From: Alphaproteobacteria bacterium
GTDB taxonomy: Bacteria > Pseudomonadota > Alphaproteobacteria > Caulobacterales > Maricaulaceae
NCBI GenBank assembly: GCA_016124665.1
Contig: WGNH01000008.1
Coordinates: 1-64,000, forward strand
DNA length: 64,000 nt
Reading direction: 5' to 3'
Position numbers and translations under genes: made by a program. This document shows positions 45,004 to 53,198 of the stretch, piece by piece (the first letter of the stretch is position 1; each line of letters opens with the position of its first letter). The notes under the pieces were generated by a model, which was given only the letters and a program-made list of their open reading frames with translations, was not told the origin of the DNA and searched no databases.

Positions 45004-45339
45004 TCAGGGTGAACGTTTTCCTAATGCGCGGACGATGTGGATAACGATCCATATGGGGACCACCAGAATCGCTCCAAGGATGAGATAGTCGAAGGACCAT
45101 CCCACCAGATCCACGGAAATACGCAGAAATTCCTGCCATGCCTCGGCGATGGTGCCGAAGAAATCGACCCACAGATTGCGCGGGTCGACACGGAAAGCCG
45201 CCAGTACAAGACCCGCAATGATCGAGATCAGGGCCACGCGTAGCAGATCACCCGGCGTTACCGATAACAAACGCTGAAGCCGGGTTTTCGGTTCTGCGGA
45301 CGGGGCCGCATTGGTGGAATTGTTTTCAGTCTCTGACAT
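45004..45339 (-). CDS. Small membrane protein, DUF6460-like
   Basis: A 111-residue protein with a polar N-terminal tail rich in Asn/Ala/Pro, a hydrophobic helix (LLRVALISIIAGLVLAAF), the conserved-looking RVDPRNLWVDFFGT, and a second helix (DYLILGAILVVPIWIVIHIVRAL). The pattern fits DUF6460. No function known. Confidence 0.8.
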   Translation of the reverse strand: MSETENNSTNAAPSAEPKTRLQRLLSVTPGDLLRVALISIIAGLVLAAFRVDPRNLWVDFFGTIAEAWQEFLRISVDLVGWSFDYLILGAILVVPIWIVIHIVRALGKRSP

Positions 45340-45378
45340 AATTCCATTTTCCCCCGTGATTGCGGCGCGATTGTGGCT

Positions 45379-46221
45379 TTAGCCCTTCCTCTGGATTTCG
45401 ACCTGGTGCGGATAGGGGATCTCGATGCCATTGGCGTCAAAGGCTTCCTTGATACCCTTCATGGCGTCGAAATAGACCGGCCAGTAATCGGGTGTCTTCA
45501 CCCAGGCGCGGGTCACAATATCGATCGAGGAGGAATTGTGGGCGATGACGCCGAGGAAGAATTCCGGGTCCTTCAGCACCCTCTCGTCCGCATTGTAATG
45601 GGCGCGGATGACGTCCATCGCCTTGTTGATGTCGTCATTGTAGGAAATGCCGAAGGTGATATCGACGCGGCGGGTCGGCTTGATCGAATAATTGGTGATC
45701 ACATTGCCCCAGGCCTGGCCATTGGGAACGATGATGGTCTTGTTATCGGGCGTGTTGAGTTCGGTCGTGAAAAGGTTGATGTCGGCCACAGTGCCGGAGA
45801 CACCGCCCACTTCCACGAAATCGCCCAGTGAATAGGGGCGGAAGAAGACCAGCATGACACCGGCGGCGACATTGCCGAGCGCGCCCTGCAGGGCCAGGCC
45901 GACGGCAAAGGCGGCGGCACCGATGGCGGCGACCAGCGAGGTGGTTTCGACGCCAAAACGGCTCAAGACCGCGATGAAGACGACCACCAGAATGGCGTAA
46001 CGCACCATGGAGGCAAAGAAATTCGCCAGCGTGCGGTCAATTCGCGGATTGCGTTCCACGGCGCGCAACACGGCTTTCTTGACGCCGCCGGCGACCATGT
46101 AGCCGACGATCAGAATAGCGAGGGCCAGAAGCACGTTGACGCCCCCCTGGGTCACGATCCGGATGATCTGATCAATGAGGGCCTGATTGTCGGTCAAGAA
46201 TTGTTCCACGAGCTGCTCCAT
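45379..46221 (-). CDS. mscS: Mechanosensitive ion channel family protein (MscS type)
   Basis: A 280-residue channel with three N-terminal helices and the MscS pore helix as AAIGAAAFAVGLALQGALGNVAAG, followed by FFRPYSLGDFVEVGGVSGTV and the C-terminal cytoplasmic cage (IKPTRRVDITFGISYNDD). It should open upon membrane tension at hypo-osmotic shock. Length and motifs are normal. Confidence 0.95.
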   Translation of the reverse strand: MEQLVEQFLTDNQALIDQIIRIVTQGGVNVLLALAILIVGYMVAGGVKKAVLRAVERNPRIDRTLANFFASMVRYAILVVVFIAVLSRFGVETTSLVAAIGAAAFAVGLALQGALGNVAAGVMLVFFRPYSLGDFVEVGGVSGTVADINLFTTELNTPDNKTIIVPNGQAWGNVITNYSIKPTRRVDITFGISYNDDINKAMDVIRAHYNADERVLKDPEFFLGVIAHNSSSIDIVTRAWVKTPDYWPVYFDAMKGIKEAFDANGIEIPYPHQVEIQRKG

Positions 46222-46351
46222 GAACGGGTAGACTTGATTTTGCGCTTCCCTAGCATGGTTATTTCGGTCTGCAAGCCTTTCGGCGGCCGCTGCGTTGCGT
46301 TTTCAGCCAGTGCTGCTAACCCTTCTCAATCGCAGACTTTCGGGGAGTGAT

Positions 46352-47983
46352 ATGGCGTCTGATTCCACACCTGCACAGCCGGAGGCCCAGAAGGGTGTTC
46401 TGGGCTGGATCGAGCGGACCGGCAATGCCTTGCCGGACCCGGTTTTCATCTTCTTCTACCTGATTGCCGCGCTGGTCGTGATCAGCGTTGCGCTGTCGGC
46501 CCTCGGGGTCTCGGTCCAGCTGAATGACCAGATACTGACCGGGCTGGGGGACGCCGGCCGGGCCCGTTTCGGGATTGGCGATGACGGTGTCATATCGGTG
46601 GCGAGTCTGCTGAATCCGGCGAATCTGCAGCAATTGCTGACGCAGATGCCCACCACTTTCACCCACTTCCATCCGCTCGGCTATGTGCTGGTGGTGATGC
46701 TGGGGGCCGGTGTGGCCGAACGGGCCGGCCTGTTCGGCACCGCCATGCGCGCGGGCGTGCGCAATGCGCCGACCTTTCTTCTGACGCCGGTCGTGGCGCT
46801 GATTGCCATGCTGGGCAATCACGCCGCCGATGCCGGATATGTCGTGCTGATTCCGCTGGCCGGAGTGCTGTTCGCGGCGGCGGGCCGGCATCCGATTGCC
46901 GGGATTGCGGCGGCTTTTGCCGGCGTGTCGGGCGGGTTTTCGGCCAATATCGCGCCGGGCCAGCTGGATGCGCTGTTGTTCGGTATCACCCAGGCCGGCG
47001 TGGATCTGATCAATCCCGGCTATATCGTGAATATCGCCGGAAACACCTTCTTCATTATCGGCCTTCTGGTGCTCTATCTGCCGATCATCTGGTATGTCAC
47101 GGACCGCATTATCGAGCCGCGCCTGGGCAAGTGGACCGGCGGCGTGGCGCCCGGTGGTGAGGCCGATGAGGATGATGATCCGACCAAGCCGCTGACCGCT
47201 GGCCAGAAAAAGGGCCTGATGTGGGCCGGTATTGCGACCCTGGCCGTGATCCTGGTCTGGGCGTTTCTCACCCTCGGGCCGGGCACGCCGCTCTATGATG
47301 AGGCGGCCGATACGGTCACGGCGGCGCTCTCGCCCTTCTTCACCTCTCTGGTGGCTGGCTTCTTCGTCCTCTTCCTTGCCGCCGGTACGGCTTATGGCGT
47401 GTGTGCCGGCACCATAAAGAATCACCGCGATCTGGTGGGCATGATGTCGAAGGCCATGGGCGATATGGCCTATTATCTGGTTCTGGCCTTTGCCGCCGCA
47501 CATTTCGTGGCGATGTTCGGCTGGTCCAATCTGGGGCTGATCACGGCGGTGACAGGGGCCGGCGCAATCGAATCCTCCGGACTGCCGCTGCCGCTGGTTC
47601 TCGCCTCGCTGGTCCTGCTGACCGGCTTCATCAATCTGTTTGTCGGGTCGGCGAGCGCGAAATGGGCGCTGCTGGCTCCGGTCTTCGTGCCGATGTTCAT
47701 GCTGCTCGGCGTCTCGCCGGAAGCGACAACAGCGGCCTACCGGGTGGGCGATTCCGCGACCAATATCATCACCCCGCTGCTGGTATATTTCCCGCTTATC
47801 CTGGTGTTTGCCCGGCGCTGGCTGCCCGGCTTCGGCCTGGGCAGCCTGACCGCGATCATGGTGCCGTATTCGGTGCTGATGATGGTGGTCGGCTTCCTGA
47901 TGATGCTCGGCTGGGTCTATCTCGGCTGGCCTCTGGGACCGGGTGCAGGCGTTGAATACATCGCGCCGGCCGCCGGCGGATAG
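46352..47983 (+). CDS. AbgT family transporter
   Basis: A 543-residue, roughly twelve-helix transporter of the AbgT family (p-aminobenzoyl-glutamate uptake or sulfonamide export). Landmark sequences are PVVALIAMLGNHAADAGYV, GFSANIAPGQLDALLFGI, NLFVGSASAKWALLAPVFVPMF and RVGDSATNIITPLLVYFPLI. ATG 46352 follows GGGGAG five bases upstream and is preferred over ATG 46295. A 47-bp piece of its 3' region (47843-47889) recurs at 49994-50040 between the two M23 genes. Confidence 0.94.
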   Translation: MASDSTPAQPEAQKGVLGWIERTGNALPDPVFIFFYLIAALVVISVALSALGVSVQLNDQILTGLGDAGRARFGIGDDGVISVASLLNPANLQQLLTQMPTTFTHFHPLGYVLVVMLGAGVAERAGLFGTAMRAGVRNAPTFLLTPVVALIAMLGNHAADAGYVVLIPLAGVLFAAAGRHPIAGIAAAFAGVSGGFSANIAPGQLDALLFGITQAGVDLINPGYIVNIAGNTFFIIGLLVLYLPIIWYVTDRIIEPRLGKWTGGVAPGGEADEDDDPTKPLTAGQKKGLMWAGIATLAVILVWAFLTLGPGTPLYDEAADTVTAALSPFFTSLVAGFFVLFLAAGTAYGVCAGTIKNHRDLVGMMSKAMGDMAYYLVLAFAAAHFVAMFGWSNLGLITAVTGAGAIESSGLPLPLVLASLVLLTGFINLFVGSASAKWALLAPVFVPMFMLLGVSPEATTAAYRVGDSATNIITPLLVYFPLILVFARRWLPGFGLGSLTAIMVPYSVLMMVVGFLMMLGWVYLGWPLGPGAGVEYIAPAAGG

Positions 47984-48006
47984 AGCCGGTTTTTGACTGA
48001 AGAAGC

Positions 48007-48038
48007 GGCGCGGGACAGACATGTCCCGCGCCATTTTT
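48007..48038 (+). terminator. Intrinsic terminator after the AbgT gene
   Basis: GGCGCGGGACA at 48007-48017 and TGTCCCGCGCC at 48022-48032 form a perfect 11-bp stem with a four-base loop, followed by ATTTTT. It separates the AbgT gene from the M23 pair. Confidence 0.92.
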
Positions 48039-48143
48039 GTCTGGACCCGCCTCCGGACCGGATAGTCTCAAACACTTTTTATATTGAGGAAATATTGCTT
48101 TGAATTAAATTGCCCGGCTTTTACGTTTGAGATTTATGGCCTT

Positions 48144-49985
48144 ATGAGCCGCTTGATTCTCAATTCCCTCGCGCTTTCGTTTTTATTGTGCGCCAGTGTA
48201 TTCGCGCAGGACGCCGGTACCGTCCGCTACGAATTCCCGGTGCGCCTGTCAGAAAACTCCCAAGCCTTCAGTTACGGAACGGTTCACGATTATTTCGATC
48301 ATGATCCGGCGACACCCGGCTATTTGCAGGACTGGGCGTGCGGGACGCGGACTTATGACCGGCTTGCAGGCGGATATGATCATGCCGGGACTGATTTTTT
48401 CCTTCTGCCTTTTCCCTGGGACATGCTGGATGCGGGCGATGTCGAGGTCGTCGCCGTAGCAGCCGGTGAAGTCGTGGATCTGCGAAGCGGTGAATTTGAC
48501 CGGGAATGTTCCTGGGACGGGTCGCCGGGATCCGATGATTACAATCGCAGAGCCAACTTTGTTCAGCTTCGCCATGCCGATGGCAGCACGACCCTATATG
48601 CCCATCTGGCCGCCGAACTTGCCCACGGCATTGAAATGGGTGCGATGGTGGAAGCGGGGCAGATTCTGGGAACGGTGGCAACGTCCGGATATACATCCTA
48701 CCCGCATCTGCATTTTGAGCCATGGACCGCAGAAGGCGTAGCTTTTGACCCCTATGAAGGTGTGTGCAGCGCGACGCCGACCCGCTGGCGGCATCAGCCC
48801 GCCTATCAGAATACGGTTGTGAACCACATCGAGACCCATACACAGCGCCCCTATGTTCCGACACTGGGCCTGAATATCTGCCATCAGACCGACCGGGAAG
48901 AATATGTCTCCGACCGCTTCCAACCCGGCGATACAGTTCATATCGGCATCGGTCTCAGCGATTACTATACATCCACCCGCGGCACCTATCAGGTCTTGCG
49001 CCCCGATGGCAGCGTCTTCGCGACGCAGTCCAGCGAAATGCCGTCGCCCGCCAACCCGGTCAGCCGGTGGAATACCGGTCTGTATGATCTGTTCAGTGTG
49101 GATTTACCCGAGAGTGCTCCGGCCGGGACCTGGCGCATTCGAGCCGACATCAACGGGCAGGTCTGGGAAAGAGGATTTTTTGTCGGGATTTCCCCGGGTG
49201 AAACCCGGATAGGTGCCGCCGTTCTTCCGTCGAGCCGTTCGATCTCCAGCGGTGATCCGTTAAACCCGGCCGCAGCCACCGCTTTTGCGACGGTGGTGAA
49301 TACCGGATCGGAAACGGCCCATGCTTGCGGCGTTTATGCCGACCGGCCCATAGACGGCAGGCTCGATTTCTACACCACCGACCCGGCGACCAACGCGGTG
49401 AACGGGGCACGAAACGCTAATTTCAACATACCACCGGGCGGGCAACAAACCCTGCTTCTGGCTTTTACGCCGAACTATCGTGCCCGCGCGGATAGCTGGG
49501 CGCTGAATTTCCGATATCTTTGCCGGAATGCCCGCCGCGCGCGGCAAATCAGCGGTGTGAACTCCCTGCTGCTTTCCTTCGGCCCCGCTGCGGTACCGGA
49601 TCTCATCGCGGTCGCGGTGACGCCTTCGGGCGACGGCATATTGCGCATCGCGGATGAGAATTCGGCCGCCGCATTTGCGATGGCTGTTTCCAATGTGGGT
49701 GCGGCGGGAATGCTGACTGTTCGGCCTGTCGGCCTCGGATCTGCTACAACATTGCGGCTTCGCATTTGCGAAACGGATCCAGTCAGTGGCGTCTGTCTCG
49801 CGCCGCCTACCGAAGCCGTTTCCCACGCGTTCGCGGACAATGAAACCGCCAGTTTTGCGGTTTTCGTGCGCGCTCAGGGCGAGGCGGTGGACTTTGCGCC
49901 CGCAACATCCCGTATCCAGCTGATTGCGGAGGATGCTGGCGGAATCATCCGCGGCGCAACCAGCGTCGCTGTGCAGACGCATTAA
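48144..49985 (+). CDS. Secreted M23 family metallopeptidase with shared C-terminal module (copy 1)
   Basis: A 613-residue exported protein. A signal peptide (LILNSLALSFLLCASVFA) leads into an M23/LytM-type domain with YDHAGTDFFL (HxxxD zinc ligands) and SYPHLHFE (third ligand), which cleaves peptidoglycan peptides or Gly-rich proteins. The middle part has beta-rich segments, and residues about 357-613 are the module shared with the S8 protease and copy 2, starting with AAVLPSSRS and containing VTPSGDGILRI. ATG 48144 begins the signal; a TTG at 48084 is unlikely. Copy 2 follows after 209 bases. Confidence 0.9.
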   Translation: MSRLILNSLALSFLLCASVFAQDAGTVRYEFPVRLSENSQAFSYGTVHDYFDHDPATPGYLQDWACGTRTYDRLAGGYDHAGTDFFLLPFPWDMLDAGDVEVVAVAAGEVVDLRSGEFDRECSWDGSPGSDDYNRRANFVQLRHADGSTTLYAHLAAELAHGIEMGAMVEAGQILGTVATSGYTSYPHLHFEPWTAEGVAFDPYEGVCSATPTRWRHQPAYQNTVVNHIETHTQRPYVPTLGLNICHQTDREEYVSDRFQPGDTVHIGIGLSDYYTSTRGTYQVLRPDGSVFATQSSEMPSPANPVSRWNTGLYDLFSVDLPESAPAGTWRIRADINGQVWERGFFVGISPGETRIGAAVLPSSRSISSGDPLNPAAATAFATVVNTGSETAHACGVYADRPIDGRLDFYTTDPATNAVNGARNANFNIPPGGQQTLLLAFTPNYRARADSWALNFRYLCRNARRARQISGVNSLLLSFGPAAVPDLIAVAVTPSGDGILRIADENSAAAFAMAVSNVGAAGMLTVRPVGLGSATTLRLRICETDPVSGVCLAPPTEAVSHAFADNETASFAVFVRAQGEAVDFAPATSRIQLIAEDAGGIIRGATSVAVQTH

Positions 49986-49993
49986 GTCGCGTT

Positions 49994-50040
49994 AGCCTGA
50001 CCACAATCATGGTGCCGCATTCGGTGCTGATGATGGTGGT
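49994..50040 (+). repeat. Duplicated fragment of the AbgT gene between the M23 genes
   Basis: This 47-base stretch matches 47843-47889, inside the AbgT coding region, with only three differences, all transitions. It has no coding role here: the in-frame reading stops four codons later. It most likely remained from a duplication that also created the second M23 gene. Confidence 0.75.
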
Positions 50041-50160
50041 CCCATAAATTCTCGTGTGCAGGCTGGCAGGCCGTGCGCACGGGAATTTGAATGGACATGT
50101 CAGGCGATTGGCCTAATCTACGCCTGTCCTTGGGGGACACCGGTGCTGGTGCTTCAATTT

Positions 50161-50181
50161 GGGTGGATTCCCGATCCACCC
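50161..50181 (+). promoter_or_regulatory. Hairpin at the ribosome site of the second M23 gene
   Basis: GGGTGGAT at 50161-50168 and ATCCACCC at 50174-50181 form a perfect 8-bp stem with a five-base loop. The GGAG ribosome site follows four bases later (50185-50188). The structure may limit ribosome access or stabilise the message. Confidence 0.4.
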
Positions 50182-50194
50182 AGTGGAGCCGTTT

Positions 50195-52102
50195 ATGCGA
50201 AACCGATTTTTTCTTGCTATCGTCACCACGATTGTGACCCATGGCCCGAGTTTGGCGCAATCTCAGCAATTGAATGACCGGCCAACGGCGATCCATGCGC
50301 CGATAGACTATACGTCAGTCAATGCAGAGATCGAAGCCAATATCGAACGTCTTGGACTTGCGCGCGCTTCCGTTGATTCCACCACAGCAACGCGAGACAG
50401 CTTTGACCGTCTGATCTATCCGGTTCGGGCCGCCCCGAATGCGGACGTTTTCCGGATTCATCATACATCCAATTTTGTGGACCTTGATCCGGTCAGTCCC
50501 GGTTCGCTCATGGATTATGCCTGTGGGGCTCGGACATATGACCTCAATTCCGGATACGATCATGCCGGCATCGACATCGTCGTGACACCTTTCAGAGCTC
50601 ATGCGATGAATCAGAACTGGGCAGACGTGATTGCGGCTGCGCCGGGCGTGATCATCGCCCGAAATCATCTCGCTGCTGACCGGAATTGCGGGGGTATCAG
50701 CGCCAGCCCGGATGCCAATTTTGTGACCATTCTCCAGGATGATGGCATTACGGCCTATTATTTTCACATGGCGCGGAATTCCCTGACTGACAAACAGGTC
50801 GGGGACCGCGTGGAGGCGGGTGAATTCCTGGGCCGTATAGGCAGTTCGGGCCTGTCGGCGGAACCGCATCTGCATTTTGAACTGAGGCATCCAAATGGCT
50901 CTGTCGTTGATCCGAATGCCGGTGCCTGTGGAGCCAGCGACACACTCTGGCGGCATCAACCCGCCTATAGCGATTCCGTTATAACGGCCATTTTCAGTCA
51001 TAATTTTACACCCGACTATCCGGCTTCCTTTTGCAGCCCGGAGTTTCCGAGATTCCGGACCGCCTTTTCGCCCGGGGATCGCGTATATCTCGGTCTCTAT
51101 GTCCGCGATCGCGGCGTTGGTGCCATATCCACACTGACGGTTCTCGACCCGGCAGGCCAAGAAGTTTTCAGCCAGGATTTTGCCGGGGCCACGACATTCA
51201 GTGCCCGGGCTGATTTTCAGACGAGCTATGTCTTGCCGGCTGATGCCCCCGAAGGGCGTTGGATCATCCGTGGCGATTATCAGGGCGATATCCGCGAGCG
51301 GGCTTTCTATGTTGGCCCGCCTCCCGAAGAAAACGCGCGGCTGGCCTCGGCTGTTCTGCCGGGAAGCCGGTCATTCCAGGCGGGACAGACGGCCACGGTA
51401 TTCGCAACCGTGCTCAACCCTTCGTCCGTCACTGCTTCCGGCTGCTGGATTTCTCCGGCTGCCCCGGTGGCCGGTCAATTCGAATACCGGGAAACCGATC
51501 CGGCCACAAATGCTGTGACCGGCAGCCGGAATGCCGTGTTTGATATAGCGCCTTCCGGTTCAAGAAGTTTCCTGATCTCGGTCACACCAGGCTCTGGTAC
51601 CGCCGCTGACTCATTCGATCTGAATCTTCGCTACAAATGCGACAATAGTGATGCTGCAAACATCATCTCCGGTGTGAATTCCGTGCTGCTCTCCTTCGGC
51701 CCTGTCGCGGTGCCGGATCTTATCGCCGTCGCGGTGACGCCGTCGGGCGACGGCATATTGCGCATTGCGGATGACGTTTCTGCGGCGGCCTTTGCCATGG
51801 CGGTCTCGAATGTCGGTGCAGGGGGTGAACTGACGCTGCAGCCGGAAGGGCTGGGCGCGGCGAGCACCTTGCGCTTGCGGATTTGCGAAACGGATCCCGC
51901 GGCCGGGACCTGTCTTGCTGCTGCCGCGGAAACCGTCACGCGCAGCTTTGCGGCCAATGAGACCGCCAGCTTTGCCATATTCGGCCGCGCACAGGGCGAG
52001 GCGGTACCGTTTGCTCCGGCCAGTGCGCGTGTCCGCCTGATCGCGCAGGACGCCGCCGGTGTCGTGCGCGGCTCGACGAGCGTTGCCGTGCGGACGAATT
52101 AG
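50195..52102 (+). CDS. Secreted M23 family metallopeptidase with shared C-terminal module (copy 2)
   Basis: A 635-residue paralogue of copy 1, with a signal peptide (FFLAIVTTIVTHGPSLA), the zinc motifs YDHAGIDIVV and AEPHLHFEL, a beta-rich middle, and the C-terminal module from about residue 384 (AVLPGSRSF, later VTPSGDGILRIAD). At DNA level the modules of the two copies are far more alike than the N-terminal parts, suggesting gene conversion or recombination in the module. ATG 50195 has GGAG six bases upstream. Its stop overlaps the convergent next gene by four bases. Confidence 0.9.
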   Translation: MRNRFFLAIVTTIVTHGPSLAQSQQLNDRPTAIHAPIDYTSVNAEIEANIERLGLARASVDSTTATRDSFDRLIYPVRAAPNADVFRIHHTSNFVDLDPVSPGSLMDYACGARTYDLNSGYDHAGIDIVVTPFRAHAMNQNWADVIAAAPGVIIARNHLAADRNCGGISASPDANFVTILQDDGITAYYFHMARNSLTDKQVGDRVEAGEFLGRIGSSGLSAEPHLHFELRHPNGSVVDPNAGACGASDTLWRHQPAYSDSVITAIFSHNFTPDYPASFCSPEFPRFRTAFSPGDRVYLGLYVRDRGVGAISTLTVLDPAGQEVFSQDFAGATTFSARADFQTSYVLPADAPEGRWIIRGDYQGDIRERAFYVGPPPEENARLASAVLPGSRSFQAGQTATVFATVLNPSSVTASGCWISPAAPVAGQFEYRETDPATNAVTGSRNAVFDIAPSGSRSFLISVTPGSGTAADSFDLNLRYKCDNSDAANIISGVNSVLLSFGPVAVPDLIAVAVTPSGDGILRIADDVSAAAFAMAVSNVGAGGELTLQPEGLGAASTLRLRICETDPAAGTCLAAAAETVTRSFAANETASFAIFGRAQGEAVPFAPASARVRLIAQDAAGVVRGSTSVAVRTN

Positions 52103-53052
52103 GTTGCCGCCACGACGGCAGCAGTGGTGGCGGCGGTGGTTGCGGCGATCATCGCGGCCTGCGCTGCCAATATGGCCGCATAATCGGCGGCGGCTCCGGC
52201 CGGGGTGCGCAGACCGGTCATGGTGGCCGCCAGTCTGACGGCCAGCCGCCCGGCCACCATGCTGCTGACGCGGGGCTGCAGGCTGCGGACAAAGGCATCG
52301 GCTTCCAGCAGGGCATCGCCGGCATCCGAGCCATCCTCGACCTGTGCGGCCAAGGTGGCCAGCCCGGCCCAGCCCGCGCGCTGGCGCAATCTGCTCTGCT
52401 GCTGAACGGCGACGTTGAGCGCGGTCCAGGCGGAGGTGAAATCATCCGTGCGCGGGTGGGCGATGGCGATGTCGAGGACGCATTTATTGTGCGCGCTTTT
52501 CGGCACCCCCGCCGTGGCCAGCGTGTTGCGGGCCTTTTCCAGCCGGCTCAGGGCCGTGGCCGGTGTTTCATTGCCGGCCGCCATCATTGCCGCATAGGTC
52601 TCCTCGGCCGGCGGATAGCGCCGCCACCAGGGCGCGGCGACTTCCTCGAGAATGTCATAGAACATGCTGGCTTGCGAATAGCTGCCCCCGGCACACAACA
52701 TGACAAGCGCGGCGGGAGCACCGCCGGATGACAGGCTGCGGCCGCCGCGCCGTTTGCGCTCGGCCTTCAGTGTTTCCATCATCTTGACCAGGCCGCCACC
52801 ATCGCGGTTCGAAGCCGCCAGCGCGGCCCCGTAGACCAGCCGCATGGTGGTGGACGGGCTGTGCCAGCCAGACCTAGAGGCATTGATGGCGTCGCGCTCG
52901 CGGAGAGTGCGCCGGACCAGGGTTGCGGGCGGATCCTTTGCGCCCAGACAGGCTGCAGCCGCGAAGCGCGCGGACATGCGTTCGGATTTCTTCGTGGTGT
53001 CAAAAAAGGCGGATTCGAGTGCGCGATAGTCTTCAATGGCTGCATGAGCCAT
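52099..53052 (-). CDS. Hypothetical alanine-rich protein
   Basis: A 317-residue soluble-looking protein with many Ala-rich helices (RFAAAACLGAKD, RLVYGAALAASNRD, HNKCVLDIAIAHPRTDDF) and an Ala-rich C-terminus (AAILAAQAAMIAATTAATT). It has a helical-repeat feel, somewhat like DUF4003 proteins of Firmicutes, but I would not assign it. No signal peptide. It stands between the M23 genes and the helicase on the other strand. Confidence 0.8.
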   Translation of the reverse strand: MAHAAIEDYRALESAFFDTTKKSERMSARFAAAACLGAKDPPATLVRRTLRERDAINASRSGWHSPSTTMRLVYGAALAASNRDGGGLVKMMETLKAERKRRGGRSLSSGGAPAALVMLCAGGSYSQASMFYDILEEVAAPWWRRYPPAEETYAAMMAAGNETPATALSRLEKARNTLATAGVPKSAHNKCVLDIAIAHPRTDDFTSAWTALNVAVQQQSRLRQRAGWAGLATLAAQVEDGSDAGDALLEADAFVRSLQPRVSSMVAGRLAVRLAATMTGLRTPAGAAADYAAILAAQAAMIAATTAATTAAVVAAT

Positions 53053-53198
53053 GGCTGTCCCTCACAAGTCTGCGCTCCCCCGAGCGGTGCCTGTCTAGCA
53101 AAATATCCTCATTCAGTCAGGGGGAATGCCACTCAAGGTGTCCCTCTTTGCGGATTCGGGCCTGTGCGGGGCGGAACCGGCAGGCTAGATTTGTACCG

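Noticed and set aside
46316-48034. 572-codon frame antisense to the AbgT gene
   Set aside because: It is the shadow of a highly hydrophobic gene and is Arg/His/Gln-rich throughout.
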